Of a stretch of DNA of 45,044 nt, positions 29,921 through 38,701 are shown piece after piece. The first letter of the stretch is position 1; each line of letters starts with the position of its first letter. The notes under the pieces were generated by a model, which saw nothing but the letters and a program-made list of their open reading frames with translations, was not told where the DNA came from and ran no database searches. Where the stretch lies: assembly GCF_003387375.1 (NCBI RefSeq), contig NZ_QUNG01000016.1:1-45044 (forward strand). The letters run 5' to 3'. This stretch comes from Marinomonas pollencensis. Lineage in GTDB: Bacteria > Pseudomonadota > Gammaproteobacteria > Pseudomonadales > Marinomonadaceae. The translations under genes and the position numbers were made by a program.

Positions 29921-30289
29921 ATGATTCAAACAGAATCGATGCTTGATGTTGCAGATAACAGCGGCGCAAAGCGTGTTCAGTGTATTAAAGTACTGGGTGG
30001 CTCACACCGTCGTTATGCTGCTATCGGTGACATTATTAAAGTCACAGTGAAAGAAGCGATCCCTCGTGGTCGTGTTAAAAAAGGGCAGGTTCTAAACGCA
30101 GTTGTCGTTAGAACTAAGAAAGGTGTTCGTCGTCCTGATGGTTCTGTAATCCGTTTTGATGTAAACTCAGCGGTTCTATTGAATGCTTCAGGACAGCCTA
30201 TTGGTACTCGTATCTTTGGCCCTGTAACACGTGAGTTGCGAACTGAGCAATTCATGAAAATTGTTTCTCTTGCACCTGAAGTGCTGTAA
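29921..30289 (+). CDS. rplN: 50S ribosomal protein L14
   Basis: A 122-residue protein at the subunit interface (bridges B5 and B8) and the binding site of the silencing factor Rsf[21 protein letters not shown] and [15 protein letters not shown] are invariant. It is the first gene of the spc group; I could not identify a separate promoter in the 51-base gap before it. Confidence 0.98.
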   Translation: MIQTESMLDVADNSGAKRVQCIKVLGGSHRRYAAIGDIIKVTVKEAIPRGRVKKGQVLNAVVVRTKKGVRRPDGSVIRFDVNSAVLLNASGQPIGTRIFGPVTRELRTEQFMKIVSLAPEVL

Positions 30290-30306
30290 GAGGGAGAGGG
30301 GACATT

Positions 30307-30624
30307 ATGCGTAAAATCAAACGTGACGACGAAGTAATCGTGATTGCAGGTAAAGATAAAGGCAAACGCGGTACTGTTGTTAAGGTAGTAGACGAAAGCC
30401 GAGTTCTTGTTTCTGGTATCAATATGATCAAGAAACACGAAAAACCAAACCCTATGAAGGGTTCAACTGGCGGCATCGTTGAAAAAGAAGCACCTATCCA
30501 GGTTTCTAATGTAGCTATTTATAATAAAGCTACTGACAAAGCGGATCGCGTCGGCTTTAAATTGAATGAAGACGGTACGAAAGTGCGTATCTTTAAATCA
30601 AACAGTGAAGCGATCGACGCCTAA
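30307..30624 (+). CDS. rplX: 50S ribosomal protein L24
   Basis: A 105-residue KOW-domain protein that starts 50S assembly together with L3. [21 protein letters not shown] is the KOW motif; [19 protein letters not shown] follows. GAGGGAGAGGGG sits upstream of the ATG. rplE follows after 17 bases, where E. coli has its S8 repressor site; I could not recognise that site here by eye. Confidence 0.97.
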   Translation: MRKIKRDDEVIVIAGKDKGKRGTVVKVVDESRVLVSGINMIKKHEKPNPMKGSTGGIVEKEAPIQVSNVAIYNKATDKADRVGFKLNEDGTKVRIFKSNSEAIDA

Positions 30625-30641
30625 GAGCGAGAATTATAGCC

Positions 30642-31181
30642 ATGGCGAGACTTAAGCAAGTTTATAAAGATAATGTTGTATCAGCTCTTACTGAAGAGTT
30701 TGCATACAAGAATGTGATGGAAGTGCCGAAAATCACTAAAATCACATTGAATATGGGTGTTGGTGAAGCTATCGCAGACAAGAAACTTCTTGAGCATGCG
30801 GTAAACGATCTAGAAGCACTTAGCGGCCAGAAAGTTGTAGTGACTAAGGCGCGTAAATCAGTAGCAGGCTTTAAAATCCGTGACGGTTACCCGATCGGTT
30901 GTAAAGTAACGCTACGTGGTGAGCGTATGTGGGATTTCTTCGACCGTTTGGTTGATGTTGCTATTCCACGTATCCGTGACTTCCGTGGACTTAATCCTAA
31001 GTCTTTCGACGGTCGTGGTAACTACAGCATGGGTGTTAAAGAGCAGATCATCTTCCCTGAAATCGATTACGATAAAGTAGATCGTGTACGTGGTATGGAT
31101 ATTACCATTACAACGACTGCTCGTACCGACGAAGAAGGTCGTGCTTTGCTAGCCGCCTTTAGTTTCCCTTTCAAGAAATAA
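30642..31181 (+). CDS. rplE: 50S ribosomal protein L5
   Basis: A 179-residue protein that binds 5S rRNA in the central protuberance and contacts P-site t[21 protein letters not shown] and [17 protein letters not shown] are conserved blocks, and the protein ends AAFSFPFKK. It follows rplX by 17 bases and precedes rpsN by 12. Confidence 0.98.
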   Translation: MARLKQVYKDNVVSALTEEFAYKNVMEVPKITKITLNMGVGEAIADKKLLEHAVNDLEALSGQKVVVTKARKSVAGFKIRDGYPIGCKVTLRGERMWDFFDRLVDVAIPRIRDFRGLNPKSFDGRGNYSMGVKEQIIFPEIDYDKVDRVRGMDITITTTARTDEEGRALLAAFSFPFKK

Positions 31182-31193
31182 GAGGTAGGAATC

Positions 31194-31499
31194 ATGGCAA
31201 AGATCTCAATGATTCAGCGCGAAGCAAAACGCACTAAATTAGTAGCAAAGTTCGCTGAAAAGCGTGCTGCTCTAAAAGCGATCATTAGCGACGTTAATGC
31301 ATCGGACGATGAAAAGTGGGAAGCAACGCTTAAATTGCAAGCACTTCCACGCGATTCATCTTCTTCTCGCCAGCGTAACCGTTGCCAAGTAACGGGTCGC
31401 CCACACGGTGTTTATCGTAAATTTGGTTTGTCTCGAATCAAATTGCGTGAAGCAGCGATGCGCGGTGATGTACCAGGCTTGAAGAAAGCTAGTTGGTAA
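31194..31499 (+). CDS. rpsN: 30S ribosomal protein S14 (zinc-free form)
   Basis: A 101-residue protein of the 30S head. At this length and without paired CxxC motifs it is the zinc-independent long form, as in E. coli. [20 protein letters not shown] and [16 protein letters not shown] are family signatures. A very long hairpin begins two bases after its stop codon. Confidence 0.98.
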   Translation: MAKISMIQREAKRTKLVAKFAEKRAALKAIISDVNASDDEKWEATLKLQALPRDSSSSRQRNRCQVTGRPHGVYRKFGLSRIKLREAAMRGDVPGLKKASW

Positions 31500-31500
31500 G

Positions 31501-31595
31501 CAAGTAGAGCGCGATCATAATACATGGCAGCGAGTGGGGTGTCTAAATACTGGACATTCTGCTCGCTGCTGTGTACTATGCGCGAGCTCTATTTG
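31501..31595 (+). promoter_or_regulatory. 41-bp imperfect hairpin between rpsN and rpsH
   Basis: The left arm 31501-31544 pairs with the right arm 31552-31595 around a 7-base loop. Counted by hand there are 41 pairs, eight of them G-U (at 31504, 31525, 31526, 31535, 31536, 31538, 31539 and 31544), one A-C mismatch (31520/31576) and two 2-base bulges (31514-31515; 31584-31585). No T run follows. The rpsH ribosome-binding site at 31617-31621 lies outside the stem. Candidate RNase III substrate or autoregulatory RNA. Confidence 0.85.
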
Positions 31596-31628
31596 CTGCA
31601 CAATGGTTTTTCAATTAGGAGCTCTTCA

Positions 31629-32021
31629 ATGAGTATGCAAGATACACTTGCGGATATGTTCACTCGTATTCGTAATGCACAGATGGCTGCAAAGACCTCT
31701 GTGAGCATGCCTTCATCAAAAATGAAAGCATCAATTGCTTCTGTACTACAAGAAGAAGGTTACGTAGGTAACTTCTCTGTAGACGAAGCGATCAAACCGA
31801 CCCTTACTATCGAGTTGAAATACTACGAAGGTAAGCCGGTAATCGAAGAAATTAAACGCGCATCTCGCCCAAGCTTGCGTCAATACAAAGGTTCTGCAAA
31901 TCTACCTAAAGTAGAAGCTGGCCTTGGTGTTGCGATCATCTCTACCTCTAAAGGTGTGATGACTGACCGTGCAGCTCGTGCTGCTGGTATCGGCGGCGAA
32001 GTAATCTGCACTGTATTCTAG
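31629..32021 (+). CDS. rpsH: 30S ribosomal protein S8
   Basis: A 130-residue central-domain assembly protein; in E. coli it represses translation of the spc operon. The frame is open from 31524 through the hairpin, but the ATG at 31629 ([16 protein letters not shown]) has AGGAG at 31617-31621 and matches the E. coli N-terminus. [20 protein letters not shown] is the conserved C-terminal RNA-binding block. The 129-base gap before it is the longest within the spc group. Confidence 0.97.
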   Translation: MSMQDTLADMFTRIRNAQMAAKTSVSMPSSKMKASIASVLQEEGYVGNFSVDEAIKPTLTIELKYYEGKPVIEEIKRASRPSLRQYKGSANLPKVEAGLGVAIISTSKGVMTDRAARAAGIGGEVICTVF

Positions 32022-32029
32022 GAGTTAGT

Positions 32030-32563
32030 ATGTCTCGAGTTGCTAATAGTCCCGTGACGCTTCCTAGTGGTGTAGATGTAACTCTAAATGGCCAAAATGT
32101 TGTTGTAAAAGGCGGCAAAGGTTCATTAGAGTTTACTGCTCACACAAGCGTTGTTGTGTCTAAAGAAGAAAATGTTATCACTTTCGCTGCCCGCGATGGT
32201 GCAAAACAAAGCCGTGCCTTAGCTGGTACTACTCGCGCTTTGGTCAACAACATGGTTGTTGGTGTTAGCCAAGGTTTTGAGAAAAGATTGCTTCTTCAAG
32301 GTGTTGGTTACCGTGCTGCTCTTAAAGGCAAAGTACTTAACCTATCTTTGGGTTTCTCACACCCAGTAGATTACGAACTACCTGAAGGCATTACAGCTGA
32401 ATGTGCTTCACAGACAGAAGTTGTGATCAGAGGTATTGATAAACAAGCCGTTGGTCAAGTCGCTGCAGAAGTTCGCGGTTTCCGTCCACCAGAGCCTTAT
32501 AAAGGCAAAGGTGTTCGCTATGCTGACGAAAATGTTCGTCGTAAAGAAGCTAAGAAGAAGTAG
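32030..32563 (+). CDS. rplF: 50S ribosomal protein L6
   Basis: A 177-residue protein made of two similar domains, close to the sarcin-ricin loop. The N-terminus is [19 protein letters not shown]; the C-terminal signature is [18 protein letters not shown] followed by RRKEAKKK. It follows rpsH after 8 bases. Confidence 0.98.
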   Translation: MSRVANSPVTLPSGVDVTLNGQNVVVKGGKGSLEFTAHTSVVVSKEENVITFAARDGAKQSRALAGTTRALVNNMVVGVSQGFEKRLLLQGVGYRAALKGKVLNLSLGFSHPVDYELPEGITAECASQTEVVIRGIDKQAVGQVAAEVRGFRPPEPYKGKGVRYADENVRRKEAKKK

Positions 32564-32573
32564 GTAAGCATTC

Positions 32574-32924
32574 ATGAACACTAAGAAACAATCTCGAATT
32601 CGTCGTGCACGTCGTGCGCGCCTACATATTCGTGAGCTAGGTGCGAATCGTCTTACTGTACATCGCACGCCACGTCATATGTATGCTCAAGTGATTTCTC
32701 CTTGTGGTAGTAAAGTACTAGCTAGTGCTTCTACTCTGGAAGAAACTCTACGTGCTACAGCGACTGGCAACAAAGCAGCGGCTCAACAAGTCGGTACTTT
32801 GATTGCTACACGCGCTAAAGAAGCAGGTGTCACTTCGGTCGCTTTTGACCGTTCTGGCTTCAAATACCATGGCCGCGTTCAAGCTCTTGCTGACGCAGCA
32901 CGTGAAGCCGGTCTAGAGTTCTAA
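32574..32924 (+). CDS. rplR: 50S ribosomal protein L18
   Basis: A 116-residue protein that binds 5S rRNA together with L5 and L25. The basic N-terminal tail [19 protein letters not shown] precedes the globular domain, which contains [16 protein letters not shown] and ends [24 protein letters not shown] sequence. Standard spc position. Confidence 0.98.
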   Translation: MNTKKQSRIRRARRARLHIRELGANRLTVHRTPRHMYAQVISPCGSKVLASASTLEETLRATATGNKAAAQQVGTLIATRAKEAGVTSVAFDRSGFKYHGRVQALADAAREAGLEF

Positions 32925-32935
32925 AGGGGTAGCAA

Positions 32936-33436
32936 ATGGCAGTTAATGATCAACAAACTAGCGACCTCCAAGAGAAGCTAGTTCAAGTAAACCGCGTTGC
33001 TAAAGTTGTGAAGGGTGGTCGTATCTTCTCTTTCACTGCTTTGACAGTCGTTGGTGATGGAAATGGTAAGGTTGGCTTCGGTCGCGGTAAAGCGCGCGAA
33101 GTGCCTCAAGCTATCCAAAAAGCGATGGAACAAGCTCGTCGCAATATGGTTTCAGTTAAACTTGACGGTGATACTTTGCAGTATCCAGTTAAAGCTGTGC
33201 ATGGCGCTTCTAAAGTTTACATGCAACCAGCTTCTCAAGGTACTGGTATCATTGCCGGTGGTGCGATGCGTGCAGTTCTAGAAATTGCAGGCGTTCACAA
33301 CGTATTGGCAAAATGTTACGGATCTACAAACCCAGTAAACGTAGTTCGCGCTACGATCAAAGGTTTGCAAGATATGAAAGCACCTGAGCAAATCGCGGCT
33401 AAACGCGGTAAGTCAGTCGATCAAATTTTGGGGTAA
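32936..33436 (+). CDS. rpsE: 30S ribosomal protein S5
   Basis: A 166-residue protein that affects decoding fidelity; mutations in its loop give spectinomycin resistance in other bacteria. [20 protein letters not shown] contains the relevant loop, followed by [20 protein letters not shown]. It starts 11 bases after rplR. Confidence 0.98.
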   Translation: MAVNDQQTSDLQEKLVQVNRVAKVVKGGRIFSFTALTVVGDGNGKVGFGRGKAREVPQAIQKAMEQARRNMVSVKLDGDTLQYPVKAVHGASKVYMQPASQGTGIIAGGAMRAVLEIAGVHNVLAKCYGSTNPVNVVRATIKGLQDMKAPEQIAAKRGKSVDQILG

Positions 33437-33442
33437 TGTGTT

Positions 33443-33628
33443 ATGGCGAATAATACCATCACAGTTCAACTAACCCGTAGCCCGATCGGTCGTCTTCCAA
33501 AGCACCGTGAAACAGTTAAAGGCTTGGGTTTGCGTAAAGTTGGCCAAACTCGTGAGCTGGAAGATACTCCAGCGGTACGTGGTATGGTTAATAAAGTTTA
33601 TTACATGGTTAAAGTAGTAGGAGAATAA
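33443..33628 (+). CDS. rpmD: 50S ribosomal protein L30
   Basis: A 61-residue protein of the 50S back side. [20 protein letters not shown] and [19 protein letters not shown] are the family pattern. It is separated from rpsE by 6 bases and from rplO by a single base. Confidence 0.97.
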   Translation: MANNTITVQLTRSPIGRLPKHRETVKGLGLRKVGQTRELEDTPAVRGMVNKVYYMVKVVGE

Positions 33629-33629
33629 C

Positions 33630-34064
33630 ATGTTCTTAAATACGCTTCGTCCTGGCGAAGGTAGCAAACATGCTCCGAAACGTGTCGGTCGCGGTATTGG
33701 TAGCGGCTTGGGCAAAACAGGCGGACGTGGCCATAAAGGTCTTAAGTCTCGCTCTGGTGGCTCAGTAAAACCTGGTTTTGAAGGTGGTCAAATGCCTTTG
33801 CAGCGTCGTCTGCCAAAATTTGGTTTTACTTCACGTCAGGCAAAGTATGTTGCTGAGGTTCGTTTAAACGAACTTGCTGCTGTAAATGCTGAAGTTGTAG
33901 ATTTGGCTGCTCTTAAAAGCGCCGACATCCTTGGTCATCAAATTAAGTCAGCTCGAGTAATCTTGTCAGGTTCTATCGACAAAGCCGTTACTGTTCGTGG
34001 TCTTAAAGTGACTAAAGGTGCTCGTGCTGCTATTGAAGCTGCCGGCGGAAAAGTCGAGGAATAA
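33630..34064 (+). CDS. rplO: 50S ribosomal protein L15
   Basis: A 144-residue late-assembly protein with a long glycine- and arginine-rich extension, [20 protein letters not shown], that runs into the 23S core, followed by a globular C-terminal domain. Its stop codon directly precedes the secY start codon. Confidence 0.98.
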   Translation: MFLNTLRPGEGSKHAPKRVGRGIGSGLGKTGGRGHKGLKSRSGGSVKPGFEGGQMPLQRRLPKFGFTSRQAKYVAEVRLNELAAVNAEVVDLAALKSADILGHQIKSARVILSGSIDKAVTVRGLKVTKGARAAIEAAGGKVEE

Positions 34065-35396
34065 ATGGCAAAGCGTGGCTCACTACCAGCTGGAGTGCAA
34101 AATGGATTAGGCGAACTTTGGTCGCGTATCCGCTTTGTTTTCTTAGCAATTATTGTATACCGAATTGGTGCACACATCCCTGTTCCGGGTATTAACCCAG
34201 ATAGATTGTCTGCCCTGTTTAATCAAAATGAAGGCACAATTCTGAGTTTATTTAACGTATTCTCAGGGGGCGCGCTCGAGCGTATGAGTATTTTTGCGCT
34301 TGGGATCCTGCCCTATATTTCTGCCTCTATTATTATGCAGTTATTAACGGTTGTGAGTCCGCAGCTAGAGCAGTTAAAGAAAGAGGGTGAGGCGGGTCGT
34401 CGTAAGATTACTCAATACACCCGTTACGGTACTGTGCTTCTAGCGCTTGTTCAATCTGCCTCCATGGCAGTTGGCCTTGCCAGTCAGGGGATTTCGTTTA
34501 GCAGTGGTCTTGAGTTCTACGGTGTTGCCGTTGTCACTCTTGTTGCTGGTACGGTATTCTTGATGTGGTTGGGTGAACAAGTGACAGAAAAAGGAATTGG
34601 TAATGGTATTTCCATTATCATTTTCTCCGGTATTGTTGCTGGCTTACCTTCTGCTCTAGGTCGTTCATTTGAATCGGCTCGTCAAGGCGATATTAATATT
34701 CTTGCTTTGTTGGTAATTGGTGTTCTTGCTGTGGCGACTATCGCATTCGTTGTTTTCATCGAACGTGGTCAGCGCCGTATTACAGTGAACTACGCTAAGC
34801 GTCAGCAAGGTAACAAGGTGTTTGCCGCACAAAAGAGTCATTTGCCTCTTAAAGTGAATATGGCGGGTGTTATCCCACCTATATTTGCTTCTAGTATCCT
34901 TCTGTTTCCTGCGTCAATTGGCCAATGGTTTGGTCAAGGACAAGGAATGGAATGGTTGCAAAATATCTCTTTGGCTCTAGCTCCTGGGCAACCTCTTTAT
35001 GTGCTGTTGTTTGCGATAGCAATTGTTTTCTTTTGCTTCTTTTATACAGCACTGGTGTTCAACCCTAAAGATGTGGCAGATAACTTAAAAAAATCCGGTG
35101 CTTTTTTGCCGGGTATTCGTCCAGGCGATCATACAGCTCGATATATTGATGGTGTAATGACTCGTTTGACTCTATTTGGTGCTTTATACATCACTCTAGT
35201 GTCACTGATGCCTCAGTTCTTTGTTGTTGCGTGGAATGTTCCATTCTACTTTGGCGGTACTTCTATGTTGATCGTAGTCGTAGTTGTCATGGACTTTATG
35301 TCGCAAGTTCAAAGTCACTTAATGAGTCATCAATACGAGTCATTAATGAAGAAGTCTAATCTGACTGGTTATGGTCCAAATGGCCTAATGCGTTAG
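34065..35396 (+). CDS. secY: Preprotein translocase subunit SecY
   Basis: A 443-residue inner-membrane channel with ten hydrophobic segments. It begins [35 protein letters not shown] lies in the second membrane segment, and [17 protein letters not shown] and [15 protein letters not shown] are conserved. It forms SecYEG with SecE (encoded at 8325). The ATG follows the rplO stop without any gap, so expression is coupled to ribosomal protein synthesis. Confidence 0.98.
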   Translation: MAKRGSLPAGVQNGLGELWSRIRFVFLAIIVYRIGAHIPVPGINPDRLSALFNQNEGTILSLFNVFSGGALERMSIFALGILPYISASIIMQLLTVVSPQLEQLKKEGEAGRRKITQYTRYGTVLLALVQSASMAVGLASQGISFSSGLEFYGVAVVTLVAGTVFLMWLGEQVTEKGIGNGISIIIFSGIVAGLPSALGRSFESARQGDINILALLVIGVLAVATIAFVVFIERGQRRITVNYAKRQQGNKVFAAQKSHLPLKVNMAGVIPPIFASSILLFPASIGQWFGQGQGMEWLQNISLALAPGQPLYVLLFAIAIVFFCFFYTALVFNPKDVADNLKKSGAFLPGIRPGDHTARYIDGVMTRLTLFGALYITLVSLMPQFFVVAWNVPFYFGGTSMLIVVVVVMDFMSQVQSHLMSHQYESLMKKSNLTGYGPNGLMR

Positions 35397-35414
35397 CATA
35401 GGTTGGAGTTGAAC

Positions 35415-35528
35415 ATGAAAGTACGTGCATCTGTAAAGAAAATCTGTCGTAACTGTAAAATCGTTCGTCGTAACGGTTCAGTTCGAGTGATTTGCGTTGA
35501 GCCTCGACACAAACAGCGTCAAGGTTAA
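35415..35528 (+). CDS. rpmJ: 50S ribosomal protein L36
   Basis: A 37-residue protein ([20 protein letters not shown] then [17 protein letters not shown]). Cys11, Cys14, Cys27 and His32 form the zinc site, so this is the zinc-containing type; a zinc-free paralogue elsewhere cannot be judged from this window. GGAG upstream supports the start. It is the last gene of the spc group, 18 bases after secY. Confidence 0.95.
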   Translation: MKVRASVKKICRNCKIVRRNGSVRVICVEPRHKQRQG

Positions 35529-35553
35529 TTGCGAGTTCGCTCGATGATAGGGA

Positions 35554-35630
35554 AGGGTGGTTGATTTTTCGCCTAAAGATAGGCATAATCAGCCGCCCTC
35601 ATGAAAGCAAAGTGATGATTTAGAATCATC
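35554..35630 (+). promoter_or_regulatory. Structured leader before rpsM (candidate S4 target)
   Basis: A 13-bp stem, AGGGTGGTTGATT (35554-35566) with AATCAGCCGCCCT (35587-35599), two G-U pairs, encloses an inner GCCT-AAAGAT-AGGC hairpin. A second stem GATGATT-TAG-AATCATC (35614-35630) ends 21 bases before rpsM. In E. coli, S4 represses the alpha operon from this position, through a pseudoknot of different sequence. Confidence 0.55.
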
Positions 35631-35651
35631 CATAACAACGGAGTAAAGTGA

Positions 35652-36008
35652 ATGGCTCGTATAGCCGGTGTCAATATTCCTGACAATAAACATGCGGTCA
35701 TTTCTCTGACTTACATCTTCGGAATTGGTCGCACTCGTTCGCGCGCAATTTGCGCCGCGTCAGGTGTTGCAGAAACTACGAAAATTGGTTCTTTAAGTGA
35801 TGAAACACTTGATGAACTTCGTGGCGAAGTTGCTAAGTATACTGTAGAGGGTGATCTACGCCGTGAAGTCAGCATGTCTATTAAGCGTCTGATGGATCTT
35901 GGCTGTAACCGTGGTATTCGTCACCGCCGCAGCCTACCTGTTCGTGGTCAACGTACCAAAACGAACGCCCGTACGCGAAAAGGCCCTCGTAAGCCTATTC
36001 GTAAGTAA
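35652..36008 (+). CDS. rpsM: 30S ribosomal protein S13
   Basis: A 118-residue protein of the 30S head that contacts P-site tRNA and bridge B1. [20 protein letters not shown] is the N-terminus; the helix-two-turn-helix region is [19 protein letters not shown]; the basic tail includes [18 protein letters not shown]. First gene of the alpha operon. Confidence 0.98.
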   Translation: MARIAGVNIPDNKHAVISLTYIFGIGRTRSRAICAASGVAETTKIGSLSDETLDELRGEVAKYTVEGDLRREVSMSIKRLMDLGCNRGIRHRRSLPVRGQRTKTNARTRKGPRKPIRK

Positions 36009-36022
36009 TATAAACGCGTTTC

Positions 36023-36049
36023 GCTCTAGCTACATAAGTTAGCTAGAGC
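36023..36049 (+). other. Hairpin between rpsM and rpsK
   Basis: GCTCTAGCT-ACATAAGTT-AGCTAGAGC, a perfect 9-bp stem with a 9-base loop in the 66-base gap. No T run follows, so it is not a terminator; processing or stability is possible. Confidence 0.65.
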
Positions 36050-36074
36050 TGAGCATTAAATAGGAAAGTGCAAT

Positions 36075-36467
36075 ATGGCTAAGCCAGCTACGCGCAATAC
36101 CAAGAAAAAAGTCAAAAAGACGGTTGTCGACGGTGTTGCTCATGTACACGCGTCATTTAACAACACGATCGTGACTATCACCGACCGCCAAGGCAATGCA
36201 TTGTCTTGGGCTACTGCCGGTGGTTCTGGTTTTCGCGGATCTCGTAAAAGTACACCATTCGCAGCTCAAGTAGCAGCGGAACGTGCCGGTACTGTCGCAC
36301 AAGAATTCGGCCTTAAAAACGTTGACGTAATGATCAAGGGCCCTGGCCCAGGTCGTGAGTCCGCAGTTCGTGCATTGAATGCATTGGGCTTGCGCATTAA
36401 TAACATCACAGATGTGACGCCAATCCCGCACAACGGTTGCCGTCCACCTAAGAAACGTCGCGTTTAA
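36075..36467 (+). CDS. rpsK: 30S ribosomal protein S11
   Basis: A 130-residue platform protein near the mRNA exit. [20 protein letters not shown] and [18 protein letters not shown] are conserved, and the C-terminus reads [16 protein letters not shown]. rpsD follows after 16 bases. Confidence 0.98.
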
Positions 36468-36483
36468 CTGAGGAGACAGATAC

Positions 36484-37104
36484 ATGGCTCGTTATATAGG
36501 TCCAACTTGTAAGTTGTCTCGTCGTGAAGGTACCGACTTGCAATTGAAGAGCGGTTCACGCGCTCTTGAGTCGAAATGTAAAGCAGAAACAGTTCCTGGT
36601 GTGCACGGTGCACGTCGCGGACGTCTTTCTGATTACGGCTTACAATTACGTGAGAAACAAAAAGTACGTCGTATGTACGGTGTTCTTGAAAAACAATTCC
36701 GTAACTACTACAAATCTGCAGCTCGTCTAAAAGGCGCGACTGGTGAGAACCTTTTGCAACTTTTGGAATCACGTTTAGATAACGTTGTATACCGCGCAGG
36801 TTTTGGTTCTACACGTGCGGAAGCTCGTCAGCTAGTAGGCCATAAAGGCATTCTAGTAAACGGCGCAACGGTTAACATTCCATCTTACCAAGTGAAAGCT
36901 GGTGATGTAGTGTCTATCCGTGAAAAAGCTAAGAAGCAATTGCGTATTCAAAGCGCACTAGAGCTATCTAAAAATCGTACGTCGATCCATTGGATCGAAG
37001 TTGATACAACTAAACTGGAAGCAACTTATAAAGCTGCTCCAGAACGTGCCGATTTATCAGCTGAAATTAATGAGAACCTAATTGTCGAACTTTACTCTAA
37101 GTAA
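36484..37104 (+). CDS. rpsD: 30S ribosomal protein S4
   Basis: A 206-residue primary 16S binder and, in E. coli, repressor of the alpha operon. [19 protein letters not shown] begins the N-terminal domain; the S4 RNA-binding fold includes [19 protein letters not shown] and [22 protein letters not shown] is upstream. It can also act as a general antiterminator in E. coli rRNA transcription. Confidence 0.98.
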   Translation: MARYIGPTCKLSRREGTDLQLKSGSRALESKCKAETVPGVHGARRGRLSDYGLQLREKQKVRRMYGVLEKQFRNYYKSAARLKGATGENLLQLLESRLDNVVYRAGFGSTRAEARQLVGHKGILVNGATVNIPSYQVKAGDVVSIREKAKKQLRIQSALELSKNRTSIHWIEVDTTKLEATYKAAPERADLSAEINENLIVELYSK

Positions 37105-37137
37105 GTCGGTGATTGGGATTAAGAAATAGGTGGATCT

Positions 37138-38142
37138 ATGCAGCGTTCAGTGAGCGAATTGTTAACCCCACGCAACATTGAAGTTCAGGAATTGGGCAAA
37201 ACGCGCGCTAAAGTGACGCTACAACCACTAGAACGTGGTTTTGGTCACACTTTGGGTAATGCGTTGCGCCGAATTCTACTGTCTTCAATGCCTGGTTGTG
37301 CAATTGTTGAAGTTGAAATCGACGGTGTATTGCATGAATACAGCGCAATTGAAGGGGTTAAAGAAGATGTCATTGAAATTCTTCTTAACCTGAAAGGAGT
37401 TGCGATCGCTCTACACGGGCAAGATGAAGCAACTCTTACTCTAAGTAAAAAAGGTCCTGGTATCGTAACGGCTGGTGATATCCAGTTAGTTGCTGATGCA
37501 GAGATCGCTAACCCTGACCATGTGATTGCACACTTGGATGATACTGCTGAACTTTCTATGCAGATCAAAGTGTCTCGTGGTCGTGGTTATGAGCCTGCTG
37601 ACGCTCGTGTTGCTAGCGATGATGAGACTCGTCCTATCGGTCGCTTGCAACTGGATGCCTCATTCAGCCCTGTTCGCCGTGTAGCCTACAGTGTTGATAA
37701 TGCTCGTGTAGAGCAGCGTACTGACCTTGATAAGCTAGTATTAGATATCGAGTCAAACGGTACTATCGACCCTGAAGAAGCTATCCGTCGCGCAGCGACT
37801 ATTCTACAACAGCAAATTGCTGTGTTTGTTGCTCTTGAAAGTGAGAGTGAAGCACCTGTTGTTGAAGAAGAGGATGAGATTGATCCAATTTTGCTACGCC
37901 CGGTTGATGATCTTGAGTTGACCGTTCGCAGTGCTAACTGTTTGAAAGCAGAGAACATTTATTACATCGGTGATTTGATTCAACGTACTGAGGTTGAGCT
38001 TCTTAAGACGCCTAACCTAGGTAAAAAGTCGTTAACTGAAATCAAAGATGTTTTAGCACAGCGTGGTTTGTCTTTGGGAATGCGTCTAGAAAACTGGCCA
38101 CCAGCTAGTTTGAAAGACGATAGCAAAGTTCTAGCTCGCTAG
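37138..38142 (+). CDS. rpoA: DNA-directed RNA polymerase subunit alpha
   Basis: A 334-residue subunit. The N-terminal assembly domain (about 1-235) contains [20 protein letters not shown]; an acidic linker (EEEDE, about 243-247) leads to the C-terminal domain, which contacts UP elements and activators and includes [19 protein letters not shown] and [11 protein letters not shown]. It sits between rpsD and rplQ, as in most bacteria. Confidence 0.98.
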   Translation: MQRSVSELLTPRNIEVQELGKTRAKVTLQPLERGFGHTLGNALRRILLSSMPGCAIVEVEIDGVLHEYSAIEGVKEDVIEILLNLKGVAIALHGQDEATLTLSKKGPGIVTAGDIQLVADAEIANPDHVIAHLDDTAELSMQIKVSRGRGYEPADARVASDDETRPIGRLQLDASFSPVRRVAYSVDNARVEQRTDLDKLVLDIESNGTIDPEEAIRRAATILQQQIAVFVALESESEAPVVEEEDEIDPILLRPVDDLELTVRSANCLKAENIYYIGDLIQRTEVELLKTPNLGKKSLTEIKDVLAQRGLSLGMRLENWPPASLKDDSKVLAR

Positions 38143-38184
38143 GTCATTGTTCCCTGACCACCGTAGTTTGGTAAGGAATGTAAA

Positions 38185-38562
38185 ATGCGTCATCGTAAGA
38201 GTGGACGTCACTTAAACCGTACTAGCTCTCATCGCAAAGCGATGTTCAAGAATATGGCTGCTTCTTTGTTCGAACACGAAGTTATTAAAACTACGTTGCC
38301 GAAAGCCAAAGAACTTCGCCGTGTTGCAGAGCCTTTGATCACATTGGCGAAAGAAGATTCCGTTGCGAATCGTCGCCTTGCCTTTGCTCGTACTCGTAGC
38401 AAAGATGCAGTAGGTAAATTGTTTTCTGAACTTGGTCCTCGTTACCAAGCTCGTCCTGGCGGTTATGTTCGCATTCTAAAATGTGGCTTCCGTGCAGGTG
38501 ACAACGCACCTATGGCTTACGTTGAATTGGTCGATCGACCAGTTGCGGAAGCAGCTGAGTAA
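38185..38562 (+). CDS. rplQ: 50S ribosomal protein L17
   Basis: A 125-residue protein at the tunnel exit. [20 protein letters not shown] is the family N-terminus, and [26 protein letters not shown], split here as two blocks, closes the core. Last gene of the alpha operon; a strong terminator starts 14 bases later. Confidence 0.98.
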   Translation: MRHRKSGRHLNRTSSHRKAMFKNMAASLFEHEVIKTTLPKAKELRRVAEPLITLAKEDSVANRRLAFARTRSKDAVGKLFSELGPRYQARPGGYVRILKCGFRAGDNAPMAYVELVDRPVAEAAE

Positions 38563-38576
38563 TATCAGTTTGTAAT

Positions 38577-38608
38577 AAAAAAGCCGAGCTTATAGCTCGG
38601 CTTTTTTT
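38577..38608 (+). terminator. Terminator of the alpha operon
   Basis: AGCCGAGC-TTATA-GCTCGGCT, an 8-bp perfect stem flanked by A6 and T7. It is effective in principle in both directions. Confidence 0.93.
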
Positions 38609-38627
38609 ATGTCTGAAGAAAACTCAG

Positions 38628-38662
38628 TTAATAAAAAAGCGGCACTGCCGCTTTTTTATTAA
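38628..38662. terminator. 35-base perfect palindromic bidirectional terminator
   Basis: A perfect inverted repeat of 17-base arms around a single C (38645): a GC core GCGGCA/TGCCGC flanked by A-run and T-run arms. It lies between the convergent rplQ and uvrA genes and can terminate either transcript. Confidence 0.92.
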
Positions 38663-38701
38663 ACAAGAGAGCATTCATGTGGCTCCCTTATTTATGCTTA
38701 A

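Noticed and set aside
31524..31628. N-terminal extension of rpsH, or a small upstream peptide
   Set aside because: It runs through the hairpin, has no ribosome-binding site, and S8 proteins start at MSMQD, which has AGGAG at the right distance.
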